NCBI GenBank assembly: GCA_900756945.1
Contig: CAAELZ010000068.1
Span: 1-21,487 of the forward strand
DNA: 21,487 bases
Source of the DNA: an uncultured Collinsella sp.
GTDB taxonomy: Bacteria; Actinomycetota; Coriobacteriia; Coriobacteriales; Coriobacteriaceae
Direction: 5' to 3'
The notes below the pieces were generated by a model. It searched no databases, was not told where the DNA came from, and was given only the letters and a program-made list of their open reading frames with translations. Below are positions 6,770-14,423 of the stretch, in pieces. Each line of letters starts with the position of its first letter. Position 1 is the first letter of the stretch. The position numbers were made by a program, and so were the translations under genes.

Positions 6770-7461
6770 GCATCCGCGACAACCTTGATATCTCTGCCTA
6801 TCTGGTACTCGGCCCCGAAAACACCCTCGGGCGACCCGTGGGCGATGTGGTGGCTCAGGCGCTCGACGCCGGCTTTACCTGCATCCAAGTGCGTTCCAAG
6901 GTGGCAAGCGCCCGCGAGATCATCGCACTGACGGGCGATGCCGCGCAGGCCATCGCCCAGGCCGGCAAAACCGGGCAGGTCGCGCTGCTGATCGACGACC
7001 GCCTTGACTGCGTACTTGCCGCACGCGAGCAGGGCATCGCCGTCGACGGCGTGCACGTGGGCCAGAGCGATATCCCCGTCGAGGTCTGCCGCAAGCTGCT
7101 GGGTCCCGATGCCATCGTGGGCCTTTCCGCCCGCTGCGAGGAGATGCTCGAGTACGTCAAGACCGCCGACATGAGCCTGGTCGATTACCTGGGCGTAGGC
7201 CCGCTCCACGAGACCGAAACCAAGCGCGACTGCGGACGTGCGGCCGACGGCTCCATCATCACCAAGAGCTTTGAGGACCTGGCTGCCCTCCATGCAGCAA
7301 GCCCCGTGCCCATCGTGGTGGGCGGCGGCGTCAAAACGGCCGATCTGCCGCAGCTCAAGACTACCGGCGTCGACGGCTTCTTTGTGGTGAGCGCCGTCTG
7401 CAGTGCCGACGACCCCTACGCCGCAGCCAAGGAGCTCGTCGATACCTGGCAGCAGGCATAG
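6766..7461 (+). CDS. thiE: Thiamine-phosphate synthase ThiE
   Basis: A 231-residue TIM-barrel enzyme that joins HMP pyrophosphate and thiazole phosphate to give thiamine phosphate. Landmarks are IQVRSK (40-45, usually QLREK), LLIDDRLD (74-81), VDGVHVGQSD (93-102), DYLGVGPLHETETK (140-153), PIVVGGGV (182-189) and GFFVVSAV (204-211). The start overlaps the previous stop. thiD, which would supply HMP-PP, is not in this window and must lie elsewhere if salvage is complete. The three hairpin repeats at 7504-7676 follow the stop. Confidence 0.93.
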   Translation: MSIRDNLDISAYLVLGPENTLGRPVGDVVAQALDAGFTCIQVRSKVASAREIIALTGDAAQAIAQAGKTGQVALLIDDRLDCVLAAREQGIAVDGVHVGQSDIPVEVCRKLLGPDAIVGLSARCEEMLEYVKTADMSLVDYLGVGPLHETETKRDCGRAADGSIITKSFEDLAALHAASPVPIVVGGGVKTADLPQLKTTGVDGFFVVSAVCSADDPYAAAKELVDTWQQA

Positions 7462-7503
7462 ACTCATGCCGAGCAGCTGCTCCGCAGCCCTATATCTTCA
7501 ACA

Positions 7504-7676
7504 GCGGAAAGCGCATCCCAGTTTGGACGTCCATTCTGGGATGCGCTTTCCATATAGAGGGCCAGCGGAAAACGCATCCCATTCCAAGCGCAAATTTTGG
7601 GATGCGGTTTCCGCGACCGCCCCCTCGCGGAAACCGCATCCCAGTCTGAGCGCATATTCCGGGATGCGCTTTCCGT
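7504..7676. repeat. Three tandem GCGGAAA-CGCATCCC hairpin repeats
   Basis: Three units of about 46-50 bp lie between the convergent thiE and patatin genes. Unit 1 (7506-7551) has a perfect 16-bp stem, and its loop contains the 10-bp palindrome TGGACGTCCA. Unit 2 (7565-7614) has a 17-bp stem with one mismatch. Unit 3 (7628-7675) has a 15-bp stem with one mismatch. Between units 2 and 3, TTTCCGCGA (7608-7616) can pair instead with TCGCGGAAA (7625-7633). Interiors are diverged while arms are kept, with some paired changes. No T-run follows, so these are not ordinary terminators, though they may still protect RNA ends. The unit ends resemble those at 29-70. Confidence 0.88.
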
Positions 7677-7684
7677 AGCAGCCC

Positions 7685-8554
7685 TTACCCCGCCAGATAC
7701 GCTTCCAGCGCGGGCAGCGTCGCCTCCGCATCGCGACGGCCGATCTGATAGATGCGTTCGAGTTCCTCGGGCTCGCGGCACAGCGACGGCACCTTCACCG
7801 ATTCGCTCGGCCGCACCACAAAGATCTCGCCAGCGGCCTCGCGACGCGCCAGGTCGTCGAGCGTGGCGTTATATACCTCGTGCCGGTGCTCAAGCGCCGC
7901 AACAAACTCCGGATAGTGACGATACACGCGACGCAGCATAGGCATCACGCTATTGGGCTGCTTTACAAAGCCCGCCGGCTGCGTCAGCACCACCACGTTG
8001 CGGTCATAGCCCTGCGCAAACAGCCATGCGCTGGGAATGGAATCGGCAACGCCGCCATCCAGGTACTTGTGCCCCTCAATGGCAACGGGTCGTGTTGCCA
8101 CGGGAATCGCCGACGACGCCCGGATCCACTCGATATCATGCTCATCACCGTAAGGCAGGTCATGGTAGACGGCCCGCCCCGTCTTAAGATCGGTGCACAC
8201 GCAGGTAAACCGCATGGGGCAGGCACGATAAGCCTCCAGGTCGATGGGATCGCGCTCGATGGGAACCTCGTGATAGGCAAACTCGGCATTGAACATGTCG
8301 CCGGTTCGCAGCCAGCTCGTCACGCTCGCATAGCGCTTGTCGGCGCAATAGGCCTTGTTGTAGCGAATGGCACGGCCGATCTGGCGCGATTTAAAGTTGT
8401 AGCCAAACGCCGCGCCCGCCGAGACGCCCACCATATGGTCGCAGGTCAAGCCGTGCTCCATCCATACGTCGAGCACGCCCGCCGTATACATACCGCGGTA
8501 GCCGCCTCCCTCGAGCGCGAGCCCCACCGTGCGCGTCGTATCTGGCTGTGCCAT
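7685..8554 (-). CDS. Patatin-like phospholipase family protein
   Basis: A 289-residue acyl hydrolase with the patatin Ser-Asp dyad. The oxyanion loop is GGGYRG (16-21), the nucleophile elbow is GVSAG with S45, and the catalytic aspartate is D166 in KYLDGG. It resembles the YjjU branch of bacterial patatins and has no signal peptide or membrane segment, so it is probably cytosolic. The start ATG at 8554 has GGAG eight bases upstream; an open frame extends 49 codons further but has no ribosome site of its own. The substrate, presumably a lipid or lysophospholipid, is unknown. It converges on the thiamine operon across the hairpin repeats. Confidence 0.88.
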   Translation of the reverse strand: MAQPDTTRTVGLALEGGGYRGMYTAGVLDVWMEHGLTCDHMVGVSAGAAFGYNFKSRQIGRAIRYNKAYCADKRYASVTSWLRTGDMFNAEFAYHEVPIERDPIDLEAYRACPMRFTCVCTDLKTGRAVYHDLPYGDEHDIEWIRASSAIPVATRPVAIEGHKYLDGGVADSIPSAWLFAQGYDRNVVVLTQPAGFVKQPNSVMPMLRRVYRHYPEFVAALEHRHEVYNATLDDLARREAAGEIFVVRPSESVKVPSLCREPEELERIYQIGRRDAEATLPALEAYLAG

Positions 8555-8590
8555 GCGACCATCTCCGTTCCTGCGTTTTAAAACGAAACA

Positions 8591-8604
8591 AGTATACCCG
8601 TCAA
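8591..8604 (-). promoter_or_regulatory. Possible promoter of the patatin gene
   Basis: On minus, TATACT (plus 8591-8596) is a good -10 box and would give a leader of about 30 bases. The TTGACG next to it (plus 8599-8604) is too close to serve as its -35. If TTGACG is the -35, the box 17 bases downstream is only TTAAAA. One of the two arrangements is likely. Confidence 0.3.
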
Positions 8605-8710
8605 CATATATCGCCTCAGTCGCATTTTCATCGAACATCGTCGCGTTACCGTTTGGCGAATAATGGCCGCCCGCAACATGGGCACCCCTACATAATTCCA
8701 TACACTTGTT

Positions 8711-8726
8711 TATACTACTCAGTAGT
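8711..8726 (+). promoter_or_regulatory. -10 box overlapping a 13-bp dyad ahead of the GGDEF/EAL gene
   Basis: TATACT (8711-8716) is a good -10 hexamer without a clear -35. ACTACT-C-AGTAGT (8714-8726) is a perfect dyad that overlaps it and would cover transcription start, as a repressor site would. The divergent 320-bp gap between patatin (8554) and this gene (8874) otherwise shows no gene. Confidence 0.3.
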
Positions 8727-8873
8727 TATCAGCAACGAACGTCAGCCGACAAATAAACCCAACGACGCAGCAAGGCGGGGGCTTGGAAACACGCGAGGCG
8801 TTGAGCAACAACGCGTGTGCACAACGAGCTCGCCCGACGCAATCCGCCCCGACCCCAGAAAGCCGCCTACAGC

Positions 8874-11591
8874 ATGGATACCCCCAGCAATTACACTGAA
8901 ACGCTCGAAAAGACCGTCCGCGACCTTCTCAAGCGTCAGGAGGATCTGGTCAGGACCGCCTTTACCGACCAGCTTACCGGGCTTGGCAACCGCGGCGGCT
9001 TTGCCCGTTCCCTCGAGGAGCTCTGGGAGCAGGACACCCCCGTTACCATGGCGTACATCGATATCGACAATCTCAAGCACTGCAACGACGTCTTTGGCCA
9101 TGACGAGGGCAACCGCTATATTTTGCAGGTAAGCCTCTATCTCAAGCTGTATATGAAGGTGGACGAGGCGGCATTTCGCCTGGGAGGCGACGAGTTTGCC
9201 ATCCTGTCCACAATCGCGACCGAGGATGACCTTGCCGAACGTCTGGAGCACTGTCGAGAGGTCCTGCTCAAAAATAACGATTCCGAGATGCCTCACTCGT
9301 TTAGCTACGGAGTGTCACACGCCGACCCCGCCCTGGGCGAAGCCTCCAATCGCATGACGCTCGATGCCGACCATCGCATGTACGACTACAAGCTGCGCCA
9401 TGCCGTGCACCTTGATCGACGCAATATCACGCAAGTCCACGCCGACGATTTCGAAGTAAGCGATCGCATTTTCGACGCCCTTTCGATGCTCAACGAAGGC
9501 CGCTATTTCTTTATCGAGAACCTGGACAAACATCGCACCCTTTGGTCACAAGGCGCTATGCGCGACCTTGGCCTTCCTTCGGAGCATATAGACAACTGCC
9601 ACGATTACTGGAAAACGCGCGTCCATCCCGATGACCTCGAGGCCTATAGCGACGATATCGACCAGATCTATAACGGCTCCAAGCACCGTCGCGTCATGCA
9701 ATACCGCGTACGCAACGCCGCCGGCGACTACGTTCTCTGCCGTGCTCGCGGGTTTCGTATCGACGGCGACGGAAATGTCCCCTCGCTCTATGTTGGCGAG
9801 CTCGTCAACCACTCGCTTGCCGAGACCGTCAACGCCGCCACGGGCCTTGGAACGCAGCGCATGTTGCTCAACGCTATCGATGCCTGCCGTCGCGACTGTT
9901 GCGAGACGGGGCTTATAGCGGTGCGCGTTCGCGGCACGACAAAGCTCAACGAGCTTTACGGAGCCGAGGCTGTCGACAACATGCTCGCCGAATACGCAGG
10001 CCGCATGTTGTCGATCACCCGTGGCAGGAGTCGCGTCTACCGCTCACGAAGCGTCCAGTTTGTCGTGCTCAGCAACGATTTGGACCATGAGGCGTTCGAG
10101 CAACTGGTCCATCATCTCAAAGAGGCCGTTTTCGCTCCCGTTCGAATCGCGGGCGATACCATTACTCCCGTCTGTCTTGTCGTCCCGGCCTTCTACGAGC
10201 GCCTAGCCAACCAAGCGACCGCCGTTTTAGGCGAACTCGACCGTCGCCTTCGCACGGCCGGCGGACTTGTTCCCAACGACAGCCTCCCCATACCCGAGAT
10301 AGAGCGCAAAAGCGCCATCGCCGAGCGCATCGATATGCTCACGGGCCTCTGTCGACCCAGCGAGTTTATGCGACGCGCCAACGCATTTCTCCAGACAAGG
10401 CGCGACGGCGCTTGGTGTATCGCCACCGTCGACATGGGGCACATGCGACTGTTCAACGAATGGCACGGACAGGCCGAGGGCGACCGCATGCTCGCCGACG
10501 TGGGCACGGTCCTCAAGGATATCGAGAATGCCGACATGGGCGTCGCAGGATACTGGGGCCAAGACGACTTTTGCATACTCATCCCCTTTGAGCACGACAC
10601 CGTCCATCAAATCTATAACAGCGTTCGCGAGGCCGTGGCCAAGCATGATGACGGCGTGGGTTTCTGGCCGTCCATGGGCGTCTACCCCATCGACTCCAAC
10701 GAGGAAATCACTATCGATGCGCAGGCCAAGGCCATGTTTACCAATCGGCGTGCAAAAAACGACTTTAAGGAGCGCATTGCCATTTTCCGCCCCGAGGAGT
10801 ACGAGCGCGAAATCTCGTTCCACCGCACGCTGACCGAATTCCAGTATGCGCTCTCAAACGGCCGCATTACCTACTACCTGCAGCCCCAGGTCGACATGGA
10901 AACCGGCGAGATCACTGGCGCCGAAGCGCTCACGCGCTGGATTGACAAGGATGGCTCCCTCATTTCACCCGTCACCTTTATCCCCGCTCTCGAGGAAAGC
11001 GGTTTTGTGGTGACGCTCGACAAATACGTTTGGCAGGGCGTTGCCTCGTGGCTGCGCGGGCGCATCGATCGAGGGCTTCGCGTGGTTCCGATCTCGCTCA
11101 ACGTGTCGCGCGTGGATATCCTTGCCTGCGACGTTGCCGAGCATATGGGGGCACTCGCCGACCAATACAATCTGCCGCCCGAGCTCATGCGCATCGAGAT
11201 CACCGAGACGGCTTATACGGGAGAGTCCGAAGCTGTGGATAAGCTGACGGCCGACCTGCACAACCGCGGCTTCTCGACCTACATGGACGATTTTGGCACC
11301 GGCCAGTCCACGCTCGCGATGCTCAAGAACGTCAACGTCGACGTCATCAAGCTCGACCGCACGTTTGTGCCCGTCGACGGCGATCAAGGCCGCAGCGTGC
11401 AAATCATTTCATCAATGCTCGAGATGGCGCAGTCGCTCCATCTGCCCGTTGTGGTCGAAGGCATCGAGACAAATGAGCAGGCAAACATGCTACGCCAAAT
11501 GGGCGCCCGCTACGCTCAGGGCTTCCTCTACTACCGTCCCATGCAGGCGGAGGATTTTGAGGCACTGCTTGACGGTGGCGACAGCAACTAA
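8874..11591 (+). CDS. GGDEF-PAS-GGDEF-GGDEF-EAL cyclic-di-GMP protein
   Basis: A 905-residue soluble signalling protein with no membrane segment. A short helical start precedes GGDEF domain 1 (about 28-180), which has an intact RLGGDEF site (104-108) but KVDE where the RxxD inhibitory site would be. A PAS fold-3 domain follows (about 195-315, with HPDD and YRVRNAAGDY). Two more GGDEF-like domains have lost the motif: 320-460 (SRSVQF) and 485-640 (GQDDF). The EAL domain (about 648-900) keeps all expected catalytic residues: E684, N743, E775, D805, D806, K826, E862 and Q882. Loop 6 reads DDFGTGQST, with Q in place of the usual Y. It may therefore both make and break c-di-GMP. The start is uncertain: ATG 8874 lacks a good ribosome site, and GTG at 8817 would add 19 residues. 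Confidence 0.9.
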   Translation: MDTPSNYTETLEKTVRDLLKRQEDLVRTAFTDQLTGLGNRGGFARSLEELWEQDTPVTMAYIDIDNLKHCNDVFGHDEGNRYILQVSLYLKLYMKVDEAAFRLGGDEFAILSTIATEDDLAERLEHCREVLLKNNDSEMPHSFSYGVSHADPALGEASNRMTLDADHRMYDYKLRHAVHLDRRNITQVHADDFEVSDRIFDALSMLNEGRYFFIENLDKHRTLWSQGAMRDLGLPSEHIDNCHDYWKTRVHPDDLEAYSDDIDQIYNGSKHRRVMQYRVRNAAGDYVLCRARGFRIDGDGNVPSLYVGELVNHSLAETVNAATGLGTQRMLLNAIDACRRDCCETGLIAVRVRGTTKLNELYGAEAVDNMLAEYAGRMLSITRGRSRVYRSRSVQFVVLSNDLDHEAFEQLVHHLKEAVFAPVRIAGDTITPVCLVVPAFYERLANQATAVLGELDRRLRTAGGLVPNDSLPIPEIERKSAIAERIDMLTGLCRPSEFMRRANAFLQTRRDGAWCIATVDMGHMRLFNEWHGQAEGDRMLADVGTVLKDIENADMGVAGYWGQDDFCILIPFEHDTVHQIYNSVREAVAKHDDGVGFWPSMGVYPIDSNEEITIDAQAKAMFTNRRAKNDFKERIAIFRPEEYEREISFHRTLTEFQYALSNGRITYYLQPQVDMETGEITGAEALTRWIDKDGSLISPVTFIPALEESGFVVTLDKYVWQGVASWLRGRIDRGLRVVPISLNVSRVDILACDVAEHMGALADQYNLPPELMRIEITETAYTGESEAVDKLTADLHNRGFSTYMDDFGTGQSTLAMLKNVNVDVIKLDRTFVPVDGDQGRSVQIISSMLEMAQSLHLPVVVEGIETNEQANMLRQMGARYAQGFLYYRPMQAEDFEALLDGGDSN

Positions 11592-11603
11592 TACGCTCGT
11601 GCG

Positions 11604-11672
11604 CAAACGCCACCGTCGAGGGAGCGTTTGTTCCCATGAGCTAACTAACACCCCAATCTAAACCGAATTGGG
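11604..11672. other. Two small hairpins between the c-di-GMP genes
   Basis: CAAACGC (11604-11610) and GCGTTTG (11624-11630) form a 7-bp stem with a 13-nt loop. CCCAAT (11652-11657) and ATTGGG (11667-11672) form a second, 6-bp stem. Neither has a full T-run, so termination between the genes is at best partial. No convincing promoter is visible for the second gene. Confidence 0.4.
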
Positions 11673-11715
11673 AGTAAGATACAAACCATTGTTCCATCCA
11701 AGGAGGTCATCCATC

Positions 11716-13248
11716 ATGAACGAGTCGTATCGCCTGGGCGAGCAATCAATCATCGCTCATCTTCAGCGACTTGCGAGCGGGGCCTCAACCACCGAGCTCG
11801 ATGTTGCCGCGCTGCCCCCGGAGCTGCGTGCCATCGGCGAGCAACTGCAGAAAACGCTCGCCATCCTGCAACAAGAACGCGAGCTGCTTGAGCACGGCGC
11901 CTATATCGACTCGCTCACCAGTCTTGGCAACCGTGGCGGACTCGACCGCCATGTCGATCAGCTCTGGCGCAAAGGCACCCCCTTCACCTGCGCCTATATC
12001 GATATCGACCGCCTTAAGCATTGCAACGATAAGTTTGGCCACGCCGAGGGCAATCGCTACATTCTGAGCATCTGCCGCGCACTCACCGAGACAATGGAGC
12101 ACGATGAGTTGCTGTTCCGTATCGGTGGAGACGAATTTGTACTTATATCCCCCACGACAGACGAAGCCGAGCTCGAGCAGCGCCTGGAGCGGACGCGTGC
12201 CAATCTTATCGAGGCAACATCAGGCGACAAGGCGCCCATGATCGCCAGCTTTAGCTTTGGCTGCTCGCGCGTCGACCCGCTTGCAGGCGATACGCGTCGC
12301 CAGATGACAAAGGACGCCGACCGCAAAATGTATCGCTACAAGCTCATGTACCGTGTGCAACAACCGGAAGAAGGCGATGCGCCGCAACGCCCGGTCACCG
12401 AACAACCCCCCCCCTGCAACGACCGAGTGTTCCAAGCGATCTCCATGAGCTCCGAGACACGCTATCCGTTCATCATTAACCTCGACACCGGCGAATCGCA
12501 ATGGTCGGTTAATGCCGTGCGCGATTTTGACCTACCCTCCCAGCATCCCTACAACTCGCTCGATATATGGCTTGCCCGTGTTCACCCCGAGGACCGCGAC
12601 AACGTACGCGCCGAGCTCGATATGGTGGTAAACGGCACGTGGCACTTCCACTGCATGCAGTATCGCGTCATGAATACCGCCGGAAAATACGCGCTTTGCG
12701 ACTGCACAGGTTACCGCCTGGACGGCACCGATACCGAGCCCAACATGTATGTGGGCATTGTCACCAACCGAAGCTTGGCAGATACGACCGATTCCGTGAC
12801 CGGTCTGGGCGATATCCACGCCCTGGTCAACGCCATTGGCGAGATGCGTCGCGTGGCACGAAACGCGGGCTTGATCGCCATTAAAATCGACGAAATCGCA
12901 CAGGTCAATGCCCGCTTTGGCTTTGATGCAGGCGACCGCGTTTTGGCAGAAAGCGCCGCCTGCCTCATGGATTGCTCGCGCGGCAAGGGTCGTCTGTTCC
13001 GCTCGACCGGACCGATGTTCGTGGCGCTCTTTGACGAGCTTGATCCCGAAGAGACCGACGCGGTTGCAGACGAAATCGAACGGTTCTTGGGATCGCCCGT
13101 GCTCCTCGGCTCATTTGAATATCAGCCGCCCCTTCGCGTGGCCACGCTTCATCTGGACACCGTCGACCGACAGCCCGTTTCCATTCTGAACGAGCTCAAT
13201 GCGTTGCTTAAAGAAGCGCCGCAGATACCGGGCACCAAGCTGGACTAG
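11716..13248 (+). CDS. GGDEF-PAS-degenerate GGDEF protein
   Basis: A 510-residue protein that is a shorter paralogue of its upstream neighbour. An N-terminal helical region (1-60) precedes a GGDEF domain with intact RIGGDEF (GGDEF at 137-141) and EHDE where the RxxD inhibitory site would be, so it is probably an active diguanylate cyclase without product inhibition at that site. A linker at about 215-233 contains PPP encoded by nine C residues. A PAS domain follows (about 235-352, HPEDRDN, YRVMNTAGKY), then a degenerate GGDEF domain (about 360-505, with STGPMF at the signature position). There is no EAL domain. The ATG at 11716 follows AAGGAGG by nine bases, a strong start. Confidence 0.92.
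   Translation: MNESYRLGEQSIIAHLQRLASGASTTELDVAALPPELRAIGEQLQKTLAILQQERELLEHGAYIDSLTSLGNRGGLDRHVDQLWRKGTPFTCAYIDIDRLKHCNDKFGHAEGNRYILSICRALTETMEHDELLFRIGGDEFVLISPTTDEAELEQRLERTRANLIEATSGDKAPMIASFSFGCSRVDPLAGDTRRQMTKDADRKMYRYKLMYRVQQPEEGDAPQRPVTEQPPPCNDRVFQAISMSSETRYPFIINLDTGESQWSVNAVRDFDLPSQHPYNSLDIWLARVHPEDRDNVRAELDMVVNGTWHFHCMQYRVMNTAGKYALCDCTGYRLDGTDTEPNMYVGIVTNRSLADTTDSVTGLGDIHALVNAIGEMRRVARNAGLIAIKIDEIAQVNARFGFDAGDRVLAESAACLMDCSRGKGRLFRSTGPMFVALFDELDPEETDAVADEIERFLGSPVLLGSFEYQPPLRVATLHLDTVDRQPVSILNELNALLKEAPQIPGTKLD
12406..12414 (+). repeat. Nine-C homopolymer inside the GGDEF-PAS gene
   Basis: Nine consecutive C residues lie in the linker between the GGDEF and PAS domains. A change of one base would shift the frame and leave only the GGDEF domain, so slippage could switch the downstream PAS part off. 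Confidence 0.7.
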
Positions 13249-13255
13249 CGACGTA

Positions 13256-13294
13256 GGGCGCGATGTGAAACACAAGCCGTTTCGCATCGCGCCC
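13256..13294. other. Strong hairpin after the GGDEF-PAS gene
   Basis: GGGCGCGATG (13256-13265) pairs with CATCGCGCCC (13285-13294). The stem continues inward through a T-G wobble and GAAA/TTTC to about 15 bp, with a 9-nt loop. It starts just after the stop codon but lacks a T-run, so it may be an RNA-end stabiliser or a non-canonical terminator. Confidence 0.6.
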
Positions 13295-13313
13295 CGCGCC
13301 ATCTGCCCTCTCG

Positions 13314-13322
13314 TGCGATAAT
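13314..13322 (+). promoter_or_regulatory. Extended -10 promoter of the flavoprotein gene
   Basis: TGCGATAAT is an extended -10 element (TG-N-GATAAT, five of six to consensus). It would start transcription about 30 bases before the start codon. No -35 is needed for, or seen with, this type. Confidence 0.45.
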
Positions 13323-13359
13323 CCTCCGCAGAAGTCACCGACAGCAGAGGGAGTTTGTG

Positions 13360-13983
13360 ATGAAGGTTCTTTTGGTCAATGGCAGCCCCAAGGCAAACGG
13401 CAACACCGCCCGCGCACTCGCCGAGGTCGCCGAGCAACTTAGGGCCGAGGGCATCGATACCGAGACGTTTCAACTGGGCGCCAAGCCCATCCGCGATTGC
13501 ATCGGTTGCGGCCAGTGCGGAAAGCTCGATTGCCGCTGCACCTTTGACGACGATGTGGTCAACGAGCTGATTGCCGCCGCCGAGCAGGCAGACGGCTTTG
13601 TCTTTGGCTCCCCCGTCTACTACGCGCACCCCAGCGGACGCATCCTCTCGGCACTCGACCGCGCATTCTATGCAGGCAGCAAGGCCTTTGCGCACAAGCC
13701 GGGTGCCGCTGTGGCCGTTGCCCGCCGCGGCGGCACGTCGACCACCTTCGACGTGCTCAACAAGTACTTCACCATCAACCAGATGCCCGTGGTGGCCTCC
13801 ACATACTGGAACAACGTCTTTGGCGCCATGCCGGGCGAGGCCACCCAGGACGCCGAAGGCCTTGCCACCATGCGAAACATCGGCAAAAACATGGCCTGGC
13901 TTCTGCATTGTATCGAAGCAGGCCAGGCCGCCGGCATCGAAGCCCCCGAAGCCGATCGCGAGCGCACCAACTTCATTCGTTAG
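13360..13983 (+). CDS. NADPH-dependent FMN reductase/iron-sulfur flavoprotein-like
   Basis: A 207-residue flavodoxin-fold oxidoreductase. The N-terminal phosphate loop for FMN is VNGSPKANGNT (7-17). C47, C50, C53 and C58 give the spacing CX2CX2CX4C, the compact cluster motif of the archaeal/bacterial iron-sulfur flavoprotein (Isf) family; C60 is also present. FGSPVYYA is the second FMN loop. It may pass electrons between FMN and a [4Fe-4S] cluster, in defence against oxygen or in reduction of small electron acceptors. The ATG at 13360 is preferred because AGAGGGAG lies six bases away; the GTG just before it is too close. The next gene begins 12 bp downstream, so they probably form an operon. 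Confidence 0.88.
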   Translation: MKVLLVNGSPKANGNTARALAEVAEQLRAEGIDTETFQLGAKPIRDCIGCGQCGKLDCRCTFDDDVVNELIAAAEQADGFVFGSPVYYAHPSGRILSALDRAFYAGSKAFAHKPGAAVAVARRGGTSTTFDVLNKYFTINQMPVVASTYWNNVFGAMPGEATQDAEGLATMRNIGKNMAWLLHCIEAGQAAGIEAPEADRERTNFIR

Positions 13984-13995
13984 AACGGCGGGGCC

Positions 13996-14337
13996 ATGAA
14001 TATTCAAATCTTCGGGACTAAGAAGTCCTTCGACACCAAGAAAGCACAGCGCTATTTTAAGGAGCGCCGCATTAAGGTGCAATTTATCGACCTGAAGGAA
14101 AAGGAGATGAGCAAAGGCGAGCTCACGAGCGTGATGCAGGCGGTCGGCGGCATCGACAAGCTGCTCAACCCCAAGGCCAAGGACGAGGAGACGCTCGCGC
14201 TCATCCAGCACCTCACCCCTAGCCAGCGCTTCGACAAGTTGCTCGAGAACCAGCAGGTTCTAGCCGAGCCCATCGTGCGCAACGGCAAAAAGGCCACCGT
14301 CGGTTATTGCCCCGATGTATGGGGAGCCTGGGAGTAG
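13996..14337 (+). CDS. ArsC/Spx-like protein without the catalytic cysteine
   Basis: A 113-residue thioredoxin-fold protein of the ArsC/Spx/YffB family and of usual length. The first strand and loop read IFGTKKSFDTKKAQRYF; related proteins carry cysteine where S11 stands, so the redox residue is lost. The rest of the fold is kept, including FIDLKEKEMSKGEL and the PIVRNGKKATVGY segment with the conserved cis-proline region. Arsenate reduction is therefore unlikely. A binding or regulatory role is more plausible, but unknown. It lies 12 bp after the flavoprotein gene and is probably co-transcribed with it. Confidence 0.85.
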   Translation: MNIQIFGTKKSFDTKKAQRYFKERRIKVQFIDLKEKEMSKGELTSVMQAVGGIDKLLNPKAKDEETLALIQHLTPSQRFDKLLENQQVLAEPIVRNGKKATVGYCPDVWGAWE

Positions 14338-14423
14338 CCTGTGTTATTTGCCGGCGCGTGGGTATAAGAGCAGGCGTTTGGCATAAGATTCAACTGTAAG
14401 CCATGTCTAACAAAGGAGGGCAC

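Noticed and set aside
7504..7676. Repeat-spacer look suggesting a CRISPR array
   Set aside because: The repeats are long self-complementary hairpins with short gaps between them and variable loops, and there are no cas genes. They fit REP-like elements.
13996..14337. Arsenate reductase
   Set aside because: The catalytic cysteine position is serine and no ars genes are nearby.
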